A stretch of 59,881 nucleotides of DNA from Clostridiales bacterium 1_7_47FAA (GCA_000155435.1 DS990260.1:2953147-3013027); one strand, 5' to 3'; numbered from the stretch's first letter, positions 1-9,290 are shown. The notes: a model not told the origin generated them from the letters alone. Numbers and translations: made by a program.

Positions 1-138
1 TGCCTCACCGCCCACGATTTCCTCTGCGAATGACACGGTCATACATGAACCCACATTTGTAAATGCGAGCACAAACGCAGTCAGGAATGCCATATGGCGG
101 CAATGTTTTTTTGATAAATTCCTTTTAAACACAGCCAT
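1..138 (-). CDS. Secreted protein, N-terminal part only (runs off the window)
   Basis: The minus strand is open from an ATG at 138 to the window edge (46 codons). The start has a GGAGG site two bases upstream, which is unusually close. The peptide has a Lys/Arg-rich n-region, a hydrophobic core (MAFLTAFVLAF) and small residues before a plausible cleavage site (VSFA then EE), so a secreted or lipid-free exported protein is likely. Nothing of the mature domain is visible, so no function can be given. An ATG eleven bases upstream is out of frame and closes after 22 codons. Confidence 0.5.
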   Translation of the reverse strand, partial: MAVFKRNLSKKHCRHMAFLTAFVLAFTNVGSCMTVSFAEEIVGGEA

Positions 139-341
139 TTCCTCCTCATATCCCAAAAATACGTGCTTCGAACAAACTCTTGGTATAATCATACAGGAAA
201 AGGCATTTCACAAACCATTTCATAAAAACATTTTTTTACTGATATTATGGTTTTTTTTCTATTTTGTGACCAGGTTGTAACCGCCCGCCCTTTTACAATG
301 CATATTAAGGTATGCTTGAAGATCCATTCCCACCATCAGCC

Positions 342-1652
342 CTATCGCTGCATATAGTATTTCTTACTCCGCTTCCGCTTTCCGGCATCCCGCCGTTTCT
401 GCAGCTTTTCCGCTTCTTCGCTCTTCCCGCCCCACTCCCCCAGATCCACATTCTGCAGATGCAGGATAACCTTTTGCCCGCACCGGCTCCTCATGCTGTT
501 TGCAATGCGGTTCTCTATCATACGGCATTTATCCTTCTTTAAATCGCTGGCCATGATCAGGAACTGGTCCGGACTGTATTTTGTATAGATGTCCCCCCTT
601 CTCAGGGAATCATGGATGACCTGGTTTAGTATATCGCTGTACTCCTGAAGCCTGATTTGGTTCTCTATGGGACAATCCCTGCCATCCCTGATGGTACATA
701 TAATCAGGATGCCCTTCCTCCTGCCCCGTTCCGTCAGCCGGTTCTCCCTACGGAAGCAGTCAATGAAACCCGGATATGAACAATAGTACGCGCCGGCTGA
801 CCATTCCTTTTCCTCCAGGCTTTTCCGTATATCCTCAATTCCTCCTGATGCATTCTGAAGCTGGGCACCCACCTGCTTTAAACGGGCCAGCACATAGTCC
901 GAAGGGATATTGCCTGTCTCCCCAATGAACATGCTCAGGGCATTTTCATAGGCCTTCAGCGCCTCCCCGTATCTCTTGAGGGATAACAGCGCCTCCATTT
1001 TTTCTTCCACCCACTCCACCAGAGGATATATCTCAAGGGCCGTATCACACAATTTTACTATCTTTTCATAATCCCTGTGCCGGGCCATCAATGCGCAGGC
1101 CTCCCTGACACTTTTAAAATAAACGTCCTGATAATGGCTCCTGCTGCTTTCCACCCATGCCTCTCCGGACATAACCGGCAGAAAATCCCCGTTGTATAAA
1201 CGGCATACGGACTCCAGCAGCTGCTGGCGGCAGGTATCTGTTTCAGCCCTTTGGGACTGTTGGTAGTAATTGTCCATCAGGACGGCATCCATCCTGATTT
1301 TCAGGTGTTCATCATATACATTGAGATAATAGGTGCTTTTGTACACCTCAATCTTTATCTTATCCTGTAAGATGGACTGGAAAAGCATTTTCCTCAAACG
1401 TGAAACCGTAATTCTTAATGCATTGGCCGCATCCGTATTCTTCCTATCATATAGGGAATCCTGAAGCTTCACCCGGCTTATCCCCTCTTTTCCCGCCCAG
1501 ATAAGCAGGAGAAACAGCTGGATTACCTTACCTCCTGCTGAAAGCGGGATATCCAGAGGTTCGCCTCCATAGCGCGCATCCAATGTTCCAAGGGTACAGA
1601 CATAAAGTTCCTTCCCTTCCGTTTCTTCCTTAACATCACAATCATTTTCCAT
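342..1652 (-). CDS. BTAD-domain (SARP/DnrI-like) transcriptional regulator with degenerate GGDEF-like C-terminus
   Basis: Probable DNA-binding regulator of 436 aa. Residues about 20-115 form an OmpR-type winged helix (ALRITVSRLRKML is the recognition region). Residues about 125-265 form a bacterial transcriptional activator domain of TPR-like helices. The last third contains RRGDIYTKYSPDQFLIM, which has the spacing of a GGDEF strand-turn-strand but YSPDQ where GGDEE/F would be, so it is probably a catalytically dead cyclase-like fold. I chose the ATG at 1652 because AGGTG lies five bases upstream; the frame stays open to 1874, but that stretch has no ribosome site and overlaps the divergent promoter. 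It is divergent from the ROK gene. Confidence 0.75.
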   Translation of the reverse strand: MENDCDVKEETEGKELYVCTLGTLDARYGGEPLDIPLSAGGKVIQLFLLLIWAGKEGISRVKLQDSLYDRKNTDAANALRITVSRLRKMLFQSILQDKIKIEVYKSTYYLNVYDEHLKIRMDAVLMDNYYQQSQRAETDTCRQQLLESVCRLYNGDFLPVMSGEAWVESSRSHYQDVYFKSVREACALMARHRDYEKIVKLCDTALEIYPLVEWVEEKMEALLSLKRYGEALKAYENALSMFIGETGNIPSDYVLARLKQVGAQLQNASGGIEDIRKSLEEKEWSAGAYYCSYPGFIDCFRRENRLTERGRRKGILIICTIRDGRDCPIENQIRLQEYSDILNQVIHDSLRRGDIYTKYSPDQFLIMASDLKKDKCRMIENRIANSMRSRCGQKVILHLQNVDLGEWGGKSEEAEKLQKRRDAGKRKRSKKYYMQR

Positions 1653-1800
1653 ATGTACACCTGCCTTTGATAACCGGTGGCCTGTCTGCGGTTTTCCATT
1701 TGTTTCCATTATATCACGGTTTATCCCTAAACGTATCCCAAAATCACATTTATGAAAATACTCAGAAACGGAAATGCACCAGTTGGAAACAAGCTGGTCC

Positions 1801-1829
1801 TTGCAGCCATTTTCTCTATATGCTATTAT
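1801..1829 (+). promoter_or_regulatory. Sigma-A promoter of the ROK regulator
   Basis: A -35 TTGCAG at 1801-1806 and a -10 TATTAT at 1824-1829 are separated by 17 bases and lie 47 bases before the ROK start. The match is good but not perfect. Confidence 0.5.
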
Positions 1830-1876
1830 AAAAACATGCTGAAAAACCATAATCCATCCATATTCGAGGCACACCT

Positions 1877-3028
1877 ATGAAAATATCACAGACCAAAGAT
1901 ATACGTTCCGCTAACCGGCTGACCATCATCAAGCACATACTGAATAAAAAACAGATTTCCCGCGCCCGCATTTCCGAGGAGACGGGCCTTAATAAGGCCA
2001 CCGTGTCCACCATCGTGAAAGAGTGGATGAGCCTTAAGCTGGTGGAGGAAACCACCATGGGGGATTCCAGTGGCGGAAGGCGTCCCATCATCCTTACACT
2101 GGCTGCCAAGGCAGGGTACTGCATAGCCATTGATATCGGCGCCCGCCGCCTGGGCCTCATCCTCACGGATTTGAATAACGAAATCATCAGCCGCCAGTCC
2201 ATACCGATTGAGAAGCAGGCATTTTCCCATGTATACCAGCAGATTTACATTGCCATCGACAGGATGATACGGGAAATCCCGCCCTGTCCCTACGGTCTTA
2301 TCGGCATCAGCCTGGCTGTAAGGGGAATCATTGACCTGGACGGGGTCATCCGCTTCATTCCCAAGCTCCAGTGGCATAACATCGATATCAAATCCCTTCT
2401 GGAACAGCGGTATCATGTGCCTGTGTATATTGACAATGACGGCAATCTGGCTGCCTCCATGGAATCCAGGCTCCATCCACAATATGAGGAACTGACCGTG
2501 CTGTGCTTAACCGACGTCATTTCCTGCGGCATGATATCCAACGGCCGCCTTATCCGCGGATACCTGGGATTCGCCAATGCAGTGGGTCACCACACCATCA
2601 ACATCCAGGAGACAAAGCAATGTTCCTGCGGCAAATACGGCTGCTGGGAACAGTACTGTTCCGACCAGTATCTTCTGGACGAGGCCAACCTGCATCTGGA
2701 AACCCCATTGGAAGACATTGACGGGTTTATTGAGCTGGTCAGGAAGCAGAATCCCCTTGCCTTGGGAATCCTTGATACCTACATTAAGAATCTGGCCATT
2801 GGGTTATCCAACATCATATTTTTTGTGAACTGTGAGATGATCATCCTTAACTCCCATCTTATCCAGTCACTGCCTTACCTGATGCCGGAGATCATGAAGG
2901 ATATCATCCTGCCCATCACCCATACCCAGGAAATCCTTATCTCCACCCTTGGAAATGAAGCCCCCATCCTTGGCGCATCCCTTAAGGCCATCGAGGAGTT
3001 TTTCGAGATATTGTCGGCCCATGGTTAA
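1877..3028 (+). CDS. ROK family transcriptional repressor (NagC/XylR-like)
   Basis: 383 aa. Residues about 10-65 form a MarR-like winged helix (ISRARISEETGLNKATVSTIVKEW) and the rest is a ROK sugar-kinase-like fold. The zinc-binding signature CSCGKYGCWEQY is present near residue 250, and the nucleotide-fold motif AIDIGARRLGLIL is near residue 95. ROK repressors sense sugars or amino sugars and release DNA. The start has GAGG seven bases upstream. No sugar operon adjoins it, so its regulon lies elsewhere or off this window. The gene upstream is divergent and the gene downstream convergent, so it is transcribed alone. Confidence 0.88.
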   Translation: MKISQTKDIRSANRLTIIKHILNKKQISRARISEETGLNKATVSTIVKEWMSLKLVEETTMGDSSGGRRPIILTLAAKAGYCIAIDIGARRLGLILTDLNNEIISRQSIPIEKQAFSHVYQQIYIAIDRMIREIPPCPYGLIGISLAVRGIIDLDGVIRFIPKLQWHNIDIKSLLEQRYHVPVYIDNDGNLAASMESRLHPQYEELTVLCLTDVISCGMISNGRLIRGYLGFANAVGHHTINIQETKQCSCGKYGCWEQYCSDQYLLDEANLHLETPLEDIDGFIELVRKQNPLALGILDTYIKNLAIGLSNIIFFVNCEMIILNSHLIQSLPYLMPEIMKDIILPITHTQEILISTLGNEAPILGASLKAIEEFFEILSAHG

Positions 3029-3036
3029 TACATCAG

Positions 3037-3064
3037 AAAAAAGGGACCTGGAAATCCAAGTCCC
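3037..3064 (-). terminator. Intrinsic terminator of the NCS2/tautomerase operon
   Basis: On the minus strand a stem (GGGAC-TTGGA paired with TCCAG-GTCCC, one mismatch) is followed by six T. It lies 28 bases after the tautomerase stop and may also stop ROK transcription from the other side. Confidence 0.75.
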
Positions 3065-3091
3065 TCTTAAACGGTTGGCGAATCCGGCTTA

Positions 3092-3439
3092 TCAGAAATT
3101 CGTCCCGTTCCATCCCCAGTCCGGGGATGCTTCATATTTAATATACATATCGTCAGGCGATACCCCCAATGTCCCGCCTAACGCCCTGGTAATCTCCCCG
3201 GTCATGCGCTCCGCGCCTTCCTTATCAATGGAATTTCCCAGAATCTTAACTTCCACCATGGCAATAGGACGTCCGCCCCGGCCGCCAAAATACATCTGAC
3301 ATCCGTCCTCAATGGCGACCATGAGCCAGTCCTCGCTTTTGCCGGGAAGGAGGCTGATGGCCTGTCCTAAGGCGGTCTTAACCGCCTCTGCCTTTTCCCC
3401 GGAAGTATTAACGTTTGTTTTTACCTGTATACACGGCAT
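3092..3439 (-). CDS. MIF / phenylpyruvate tautomerase family protein
   Basis: 115 aa, the usual size of the trimeric tautomerase/MIF fold. After the initiator Met the protein begins PCIQVKTNV, giving the N-terminal Pro that acts as general base in this superfamily. KSEDWLMVAIEDG and the C-terminal aromatic segment fit MIF homologues. It would interconvert keto and enol forms of an aromatic or heterocyclic acid. It is the last gene of a seven-gene minus-strand operon, 17 bases after the RibD-like reductase; AGGAG lies eight bases before the start. The real substrate is unknown. Confidence 0.8.
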   Translation of the reverse strand: MPCIQVKTNVNTSGEKAEAVKTALGQAISLLPGKSEDWLMVAIEDGCQMYFGGRGGRPIAMVEVKILGNSIDKEGAERMTGEITRALGGTLGVSPDDMYIKYEASPDWGWNGTNF

Positions 3440-3456
3440 GCTATCTGCTCCTCTCC

Positions 3457-4410
3457 CTAATCGTAAATCAGCTTATGCCTGAAATAAAAGAAATGGTCGC
3501 TGTGGGAATGGATGCTCAGCATCCTTGTATGCGGATGGTCCTTGGAACCGAATTCCTGCCCGGATTTTCCAATGGTCAATGCCTGTCCGCCCACATAGAT
3601 GCAGGAGTAGTTAAAGAAAAGCTCGTCCATCATTTTCTGGGATACCAGATAATGCATGTAAGACGGTGTCTCGACCAGGACCTTATCAAGACCGAACTTC
3701 TTCATGATATAAAGAGCCACTTTGGAGTCAGGCGCCTTGTCCCCGGTTGCAATTACCAGGATTTTGTCCCGGTTGGCCTTCATGGCCTCTATCATTTCCC
3801 CGGTCACCTCAGATATGTCATGAACCGGGCCTGTCAGATAGTAGTCCTCCTTCATCTTTTCCTGTATGACCGGTATCCCGGCCGCGCTGGTGCTGATCAT
3901 CACCGGGACTTCCTTTGTCTTAAACAGCAGATGGTCAAACGGAATATCGGTTGCATCCAGGGAGGAGATGATGTTCCACGGGACCGGCTGCATCCCCGCA
4001 GCCATCCTTGCGTCCTCCAACTGCCTGGAAAATACATGGGCCGTGTAATCGCTCTCTGCATTCATGGTCCCAGCCCCAATGATATCGCCGTCCGATACAG
4101 CCCTTAACATGTTAAGAATCCACCAGTCAGCCCCTGCGCCGTCGCCGTCGTACTGGTTCAGCTTAGCGATAAGCGGCCCCTGGGGCGCGTCTGTAAATGC
4201 AATCCTGCCGTCAATGGACGTTACCAGGGATGTGTATGTATAGGGACGGTCCTCATAAAGCTTATCAAACTTAAGCTCCCCGTAGATTTCCTTCATCTCA
4301 TCACAGGTAATGGTCTCCACCTGGGCCTGGTTTAAAGTCTCACTCCTGTAAATCTGATGAACCCTTGTCTTATCAATGTCAAAGGGCATTTTAAATAAAG
4401 ATGTTGCCAT
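3457..4410 (-). CDS. RibD C-terminal / dihydrofolate-reductase-like oxidoreductase
   Basis: 317 aa. The segment TYTSLVTSIDGRIAF followed by DGDIIGAGTMNAE is the signature of the RibD C-terminal reductase domain (DHFR fold, NADPH-binding), and VLVETPSYMHYLVSQKMMDEL matches the later strand-helix. The protein is longer than the plain domain (about 220 aa), with an extra N-terminal 60 residues. Members reduce diverse heterocyclic substrates, so this is probably not riboflavin synthesis: no rib genes are near. The start at 4410 has AGGAGG seven bases upstream; the preceding in-frame ATG lies inside the SDR gene. Confidence 0.75.
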   Translation of the reverse strand: MATSLFKMPFDIDKTRVHQIYRSETLNQAQVETITCDEMKEIYGELKFDKLYEDRPYTYTSLVTSIDGRIAFTDAPQGPLIAKLNQYDGDGAGADWWILNMLRAVSDGDIIGAGTMNAESDYTAHVFSRQLEDARMAAGMQPVPWNIISSLDATDIPFDHLLFKTKEVPVMISTSAAGIPVIQEKMKEDYYLTGPVHDISEVTGEMIEAMKANRDKILVIATGDKAPDSKVALYIMKKFGLDKVLVETPSYMHYLVSQKMMDELFFNYSCIYVGGQALTIGKSGQEFGSKDHPHTRMLSIHSHSDHFFYFRHKLIYD

Positions 4411-4421
4411 GTCTTTCCTCC

Positions 4422-5153
4422 TTAAATCAGGCTGCCGCCGCACACATGCATGATCTCACCTGTCATGAATCCGCTTTCATCGCTGGACAGGAATGCGATT
4501 GCATTGGCCATATCCTCGACTTTTCCCATCTTGTGAAGGGGGTAAAGGCTTGCATATGCCTCTTCTAAGGCCGCCGGGTCCTCTGCCTCTGTAAATCTCT
4601 GCTCAATCATAGGTGTGCGCACCAGTCCGGGAAGGATGGCGTTGGCACGGATGGACGGGGCATACTCCAGGGCAATGCACTTGGTCAGCATGATGACGCC
4701 TGCCTTGGACGGGCAGTAGCCAATCCGCTCCGGAATCGGGCGGACACCCAGGTCTGAGCCAACCGTGACAATGGTGGAGCCTTCCTGCTTTTTCAGTTCA
4801 GGCACAGCTGCCTTACACATGTTGAACACGCCGCCCATGTTGATGGAAAGCTCCCGCATGAACATATCATAACCCGTTGTCTCCAGGGAGCCTACAAAGG
4901 TAACGCCCGCACAGCAGACCAGCTTGTTAACCCTTCCAAAGGCCCTGACCGCTTCCTCCACCACATGCTGCGCCTGGGAAAAATCAGTCAGGTCCGCCTG
5001 GACATAGATTGCATGTTCATTCCGGATGTGCATCTCAGGTTCAATGCCGCACCCCACAACCAGTGCGCCCTCTTCCAGGAACTTCTTTGCAACGCCTTCG
5101 CCGATACCGGAACTTGCCCCGGTAATGATTACCACTTTATCTTCAAATCTCAT
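4422..5153 (-). CDS. Short-chain dehydrogenase/reductase (SDR)
   Basis: 243 aa classical SDR. The Rossmann motif TGASSGIGEGVAKKF is at residues about 11-25, the active-site Ser is in TVGSDLGV, the catalytic Tyr-Lys pair is YCPSKAG, and the structural Asn is in SINMGGV. It would oxidise or reduce an alcohol/ketone with NAD(P). ATG 5153 is preceded by GAGG at seven bases; a GTG codon directly before it is less well placed. It sits between the RibD-like reductase and the TIGR03792 gene in the same operon. Confidence 0.85.
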   Translation of the reverse strand: MRFEDKVVIITGASSGIGEGVAKKFLEEGALVVGCGIEPEMHIRNEHAIYVQADLTDFSQAQHVVEEAVRAFGRVNKLVCCAGVTFVGSLETTGYDMFMRELSINMGGVFNMCKAAVPELKKQEGSTIVTVGSDLGVRPIPERIGYCPSKAGVIMLTKCIALEYAPSIRANAILPGLVRTPMIEQRFTEAEDPAALEEAYASLYPLHKMGKVEDMANAIAFLSSDESGFMTGEIMHVCGGSLI

Positions 5154-5191
5154 CACTTTACCTCACTTTCCAGATTCCATCCACAATTGCA

Positions 5192-5572
5192 TCAGATCCG
5201 CTCAAAACGGCTTACACGGTGTACGCCGAAATTCTCTTCATTCTGTACGCAGCGCACGAACTCATATGGCCTTCCGAACTTCTCATCGAATTCCTTAATC
5301 AGTTTGGCCTGATATTCCTTGTCATCAATCTTTCTCCAGGATTCAATGCTCTCCCATACAAAGATAAAATGGATTTCCCCCGGCTTGTTGTCATTGACCC
5401 AGACCTCCTTATAAAGGAACGGGATATGGTCGAACCCAGGCGCATATGCCTCCTTTAATGTCCAGATTTCATGGTCAACCGCCAGATAGTGCTCAACGTC
5501 CTCCGGCGCCACCTTGAAAACCAGATGCTCCACCGGATAATGTTCTCCCTTTGTGTAAGTATAACCCTGCAT
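5192..5572 (-). CDS. TIGR03792-like small protein (dimeric alpha-beta barrel type)
   Basis: 126 aa. The sequence VEHLVFKVAPEDVEHYL, then DHEIWTLKEAYAPGF and YKEVWVNDNKPGEIHFIFVW, resembles TIGR03792 and related dimeric ferredoxin-like proteins (antibiotic monooxygenase/EthD-like folds). Such proteins often act on aromatic or reactive small molecules, but no catalytic residue can be named here. It lies within the seven-gene operon with AGGAGG before the ATG. The family call is from sequence memory and is moderately sure; the reaction is unknown. Confidence 0.6.
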   Translation of the reverse strand: MQGYTYTKGEHYPVEHLVFKVAPEDVEHYLAVDHEIWTLKEAYAPGFDHIPFLYKEVWVNDNKPGEIHFIFVWESIESWRKIDDKEYQAKLIKEFDEKFGRPYEFVRCVQNEENFGVHRVSRFERI

Positions 5573-5605
5573 GATACTTCCTCCTTATATGTTTGTTTTT
5601 ATTTT

Positions 5606-6166
5606 TTATCTTGATGCCTGATTCATCTTTTCAGCCAGTGCAGCCACCTGGTCTGCAATGTCTTTCCTTGTCTCAAGGCTGTCCCTGTCGCTGTTTGGCA
5701 GACAGACCTGGCCCAGGCACTCCGTGCTCAGGTCATTTAGCAGGTTCTTAAGGACGATTTCCCCTCCCAGGAACTGGTTCTCAAAGGAAGGCGCGCCGCC
5801 TACCATCAGGATTGCGCCCTTGCGGAGCATCTTCTTTGGCATGTCCTGTCTCACATGGCCTGCCCAGTATACCTGGAAACGGTCAATCAGCGCCTTCATC
5901 CTGCCTGTTATGGAATGGAAATACATGGGTGAAGCCAGCACTATGTTGTCAGCCTCCTCCAGCTTCTGATAGATATCCTGCATCCCATCCTTAATCACAC
6001 ATTCTTTTTTCTTCCAGCAGAAACGGCAGTCCATGCACGGCTGTACCTCTGTGCGGTAAGCGTCAATGATTTCCTTTTCCCCGTCCAGATGCTCCAGGAA
6101 CAGATCCACCATCTGGCGTGTATGTCCGTTCTTTCTTGCTGCTCCAATAATTACCAAGGTCTTCAC
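5606..6166 (-). CDS. Flavodoxin-family NAD(P)H:FMN oxidoreductase
   Basis: 186 aa. The FMN phosphate-binding segment IIGAARKNGHTRQMV is at the N-terminus and ASPMYFHSITGRMKALIDRF is the isoalloxazine-side motif of WrbA/NADPH-dependent FMN reductases. A Cys pair (PCMDCRFCWKKKECVIKDGM) typical of clostridial members of this family is present. It probably reduces a small organic substrate or passes electrons to operon partners. GTG start with AGGAGG nine bases upstream. It follows the permease gene by 18 bases. Confidence 0.82.
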   Translation of the reverse strand: MKTLVIIGAARKNGHTRQMVDLFLEHLDGEKEIIDAYRTEVQPCMDCRFCWKKKECVIKDGMQDIYQKLEEADNIVLASPMYFHSITGRMKALIDRFQVYWAGHVRQDMPKKMLRKGAILMVGGAPSFENQFLGGEIVLKNLLNDLSTECLGQVCLPNSDRDSLETRKDIADQVAALAEKMNQASR

Positions 6167-6184
6167 TTCTTAAGTCCTCCTGTT

Positions 6185-7654
6185 TTACGCTGTCTTTTTC
6201 TTATTAAATCCTATAAAATGCATAATTGCAAATACAATAATCAGTACAACATACACCTGGATGAATCCCATGTCCGGGGCATAGGTTTCCGTTCCCAGAA
6301 TGCCCGGTGAATGGATCATCCCGATACCGGTCAGGGCCAGGGCCGCTGCATTGGTGATGGATGCATTTTTCCAGTTATTATCAATGATGAATACAAATAC
6401 ACAGCCCACCAGCAGTCCCACAAACGCGGAACCAGGGTCAAAGGCGGTAAACCCGGGCAGCGCCCCTTCCCTCATGTTGTCCACGATAAAGTCCATGACA
6501 ACGGGCAGGGAGGCCATGATGACAGCCGGGAAATATTTCTTATCCACCACCTCGAATGCCTGGGAGTAGCTGGATATCCCAACAAACACCAGGATAGGCA
6601 GCACAACGGCCTCGGGTATGAATGCATTGATGATGGCTGACAGGCCTGTCAGGCCCACCAGGGCGTACAGCGCCACGATTCCCAGGTGATACCCTGTGCC
6701 GGATTCCATTTTCTTCCATCCCGGGTATCCCCAGTACAATCCCACTGCCAGGGGATTTCCAAAACATGCGCCCACAATGCTTGCCAGTCCGCAGAGCACC
6801 AGCGGCTTTGTTGTTGTAAAGAAAGTATCCCCGCATTCCCTGGCCTGTTCCACTGCCTGGATTCCCGTGATTACCTCGTTCAGGGAGAAAACAATGATGA
6901 TGGGAAGGAAAGGAATCATGGAGCCCACAACCTGGGGATTGAAAATATCCAGTACCGGGTGCGGTATGTAAAAATTCAGGTTGCCCAGGGATTCCGTCAC
7001 CGCGCCAAATCCCATAACACCGCTGACCCAGGCCACCGCTGAACCGATGACGATTGCAATCAATGCAGCAGGGAGCTTTACCTCCACCTTGCCCAGATAG
7101 ATGACAAAGAGCACCATCAGGGACAGCCAGCCCACAAGAGGCATTTTCAGCACGCCGTTCATGGACTGCATGATCAGGAAGGCCATGGCCCCGCCTGCCA
7201 GCGAGCCGAACAGGGCGCCTGCCGGTACAATCCGTAGAATCACCGGAACCACAAACGCGCCGATGATGAAGATGATTCCTCCCACCAGATGCGCCAGGAC
7301 ACCTGTCTTAAATGCCAGATCAGCATTGCCCGTACTGAGGAACACGGGCAGCATGATGCTGTAAAGCCATATGAACATACGGCCGGCCTGAAGACCTGCC
7401 GGTATGGCCGTCAGGTCAGAATCCCCCCGGTCAGCGGCTATCTTCCTGTAATAAAGCCACAGGCCGCCGTTTAATATGACCACGGTGAGGAATACGCCCG
7501 GCATCATGGTGCCGAATATCGTGCCTCCATCCAGTCCGAATGTTCCTGCTAAAATAGCGATTGCAACAATTACCTTGGAAAACCCATCAAAGAAAACACC
7601 GATGGATGCATCCAGGTCCGCCTTTTTGAAAAAGGGTATACTAGCCTTTCCCAT
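6185..7654 (-). CDS. NCS2-type nucleobase/ascorbate-family permease, copy 1
   Basis: 489 aa, about 12-14 hydrophobic segments, inner membrane. The N-terminus (FFKKADLDASIGVFFDGFSKV) aligns with that of the neighbouring permease (WGKGDIDASFGIFFDGFSKI), so the two are paralogues from an old duplication. The DLTAIPAGLQ segment and the conserved FNPQVV/LNEVITGIQ region suggest the xanthine-uracil-ascorbate (NCS2) superfamily. The substrate is unknown; tautomerase and reductases in the operon suggest an aromatic or heterocyclic compound. Confidence 0.65.
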   Translation of the reverse strand: MGKASIPFFKKADLDASIGVFFDGFSKVIVAIAILAGTFGLDGGTIFGTMMPGVFLTVVILNGGLWLYYRKIAADRGDSDLTAIPAGLQAGRMFIWLYSIMLPVFLSTGNADLAFKTGVLAHLVGGIIFIIGAFVVPVILRIVPAGALFGSLAGGAMAFLIMQSMNGVLKMPLVGWLSLMVLFVIYLGKVEVKLPAALIAIVIGSAVAWVSGVMGFGAVTESLGNLNFYIPHPVLDIFNPQVVGSMIPFLPIIIVFSLNEVITGIQAVEQARECGDTFFTTTKPLVLCGLASIVGACFGNPLAVGLYWGYPGWKKMESGTGYHLGIVALYALVGLTGLSAIINAFIPEAVVLPILVFVGISSYSQAFEVVDKKYFPAVIMASLPVVMDFIVDNMREGALPGFTAFDPGSAFVGLLVGCVFVFIIDNNWKNASITNAAALALTGIGMIHSPGILGTETYAPDMGFIQVYVVLIIVFAIMHFIGFNKKKTA

Positions 7655-7709
7655 ACTTATTTCCTCCTATAATGAAAATGATATATGATCCTGCATGTCC
7701 GGGCCTGTT

Positions 7710-9290
7710 TTACCCCACAGCCCGCTTTCCCAATGCCTGGTCCGGCCTCCCCTCCGCCTGTCCATCCGGCTGGTGTTCAAAGTAACAGCCCTTGGAAAAG
7801 AGGAAAATGGCCACCGTGAGATAGATGACGCCGAATATGATGCCAGGCCGTGACAGCAGCTCAATTCCCGGACAGTGTATCATGCCAATGGCCGCGCACC
7901 CGGACATGACCAGTGCAAAACTTCCCGCCATCTTATACCTGCGGTCCACCACACAGGCCAGAAGCCCGGCCAGCAGAAGGCTGGTAAGGAAACCGCCGTT
8001 CCCAAGATACATGATTCCCTCAATGGGCACGGAATACTCGGCAAAGTCCTGGGCCGGTATGGCTTCCAGCACACCTCCCGCGGCCTGGACCGCTGAACTG
8101 ATTAGGGTCTGCATGTATTGGAACAGGATGGGCATCAATGACAGGAATATGACCTGATAATACTTCTTATCCATGGAACGGAAGGTGCTGTCCGTCACGG
8201 AAAATCCAACGAAGATAAGAAGCACCATGACGGCTTCCGTGGGTATGACGGCCATCAACACCCCGGTCAGCCCGGTGGTACAGATAAGCAGGTAAAGACA
8301 GCCATTCACAAGGGAAAATCCAGCCCTTGCCCCCAGTTCCTTCCAGCCCGGATGTCCGAAATACACGGTGGTTGGAAAGGGATTGCCAAACAGGGATCCT
8401 GCAATGGTGGAAACCCCGTCCATTATCATGGAACGGCGCTCCGGATATGTATCCCCCGCCATCCTGGCCGACTCAAGTCCCTGAAGTGTTGACAGGAAAT
8501 TATTTATCTGCAGCGGGATAATCACAGGCAGGAAGGGAACAATGCCCTTAAAACCAGCAGCTATATCCCCGGCGCTTAAGGATGGAGGATAGAAACCAAG
8601 GCTTGCAAAAGACTGTTCAAACTGCCCCCAGGTCTGGTATCCCCCGGCCCAGGCCACCGCGGTTCCAATGAGGATTGCCGCCACGCCTGAAGGAATCTTC
8701 GCAAAACGTTTATCCGCCTTACCTAAGTAATCAATAATGATGATAAACAAGGGAAGGAGTCCATACACCGGCTTATCAAACACCATGGCCAGGCCCACAA
8801 TGGAGAGCCACACCATTGCAGATGAGGCCATGTTCCCCATCAGCGCGCAGTTGGGAATATTATCAATGATCCACCGGCCCGCAAACCCGCCTGCAATCTC
8901 CACCATGCCTCCGATAAAGGCAGCTGCCAGCCCGACCTGGAAGGCCAGTTCCGCATCCTTTGTCTGCCAATACACCGGCCCTATGATCAGGTACAGCCAG
9001 CCCGACAGCTGGGATGCACCGATCCCAAAGGGCTGGGACGTCACATCCTGACGTTTTTCCCTGACCGCCAGCTGTCTGGCCTCATAGAAATACCACAGGT
9101 TCCCAAGGAAAATCGCCAGCCCGATTCCCGGAACCACCTTTCCTATGACAATCCTGGCCGGCATGCCGAACACCATGGTCATGATGCCTGTGGCGGTGAG
9201 TATTTTCGAAAAGCCATCAAAGAATATACCAAAGGAAGCATCGATATCTCCCTTCCCCCACCAGTGATACTTAAATCCTTCTTTTCCCAT
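7710..9290 (-). CDS. NCS2-type permease, copy 2
   Basis: 526 aa multi-span membrane protein, paralogue of the next gene. It has DVTSQPFGIGASQ where copy 1 has the shorter DLTAIPAGLQ, and LQINNFLSTLQGLESAR in the conserved substrate-side helix. I chose ATG 9290 because the resulting N-terminus (MGKEGFKYHWW) matches the start of copy 1 and GGAG lies eleven bases upstream; a longer frame to 9362 covers the leader. It is the first gene of the operon, 55 bases ahead of copy 1. Two different paralogues suggest two related substrates or a heteromeric/exchange arrangement. Confidence 0.65.
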   Translation of the reverse strand: MGKEGFKYHWWGKGDIDASFGIFFDGFSKILTATGIMTMVFGMPARIVIGKVVPGIGLAIFLGNLWYFYEARQLAVREKRQDVTSQPFGIGASQLSGWLYLIIGPVYWQTKDAELAFQVGLAAAFIGGMVEIAGGFAGRWIIDNIPNCALMGNMASSAMVWLSIVGLAMVFDKPVYGLLPLFIIIIDYLGKADKRFAKIPSGVAAILIGTAVAWAGGYQTWGQFEQSFASLGFYPPSLSAGDIAAGFKGIVPFLPVIIPLQINNFLSTLQGLESARMAGDTYPERRSMIMDGVSTIAGSLFGNPFPTTVYFGHPGWKELGARAGFSLVNGCLYLLICTTGLTGVLMAVIPTEAVMVLLIFVGFSVTDSTFRSMDKKYYQVIFLSLMPILFQYMQTLISSAVQAAGGVLEAIPAQDFAEYSVPIEGIMYLGNGGFLTSLLLAGLLACVVDRRYKMAGSFALVMSGCAAIGMIHCPGIELLSRPGIIFGVIYLTVAIFLFSKGCYFEHQPDGQAEGRPDQALGKRAVG

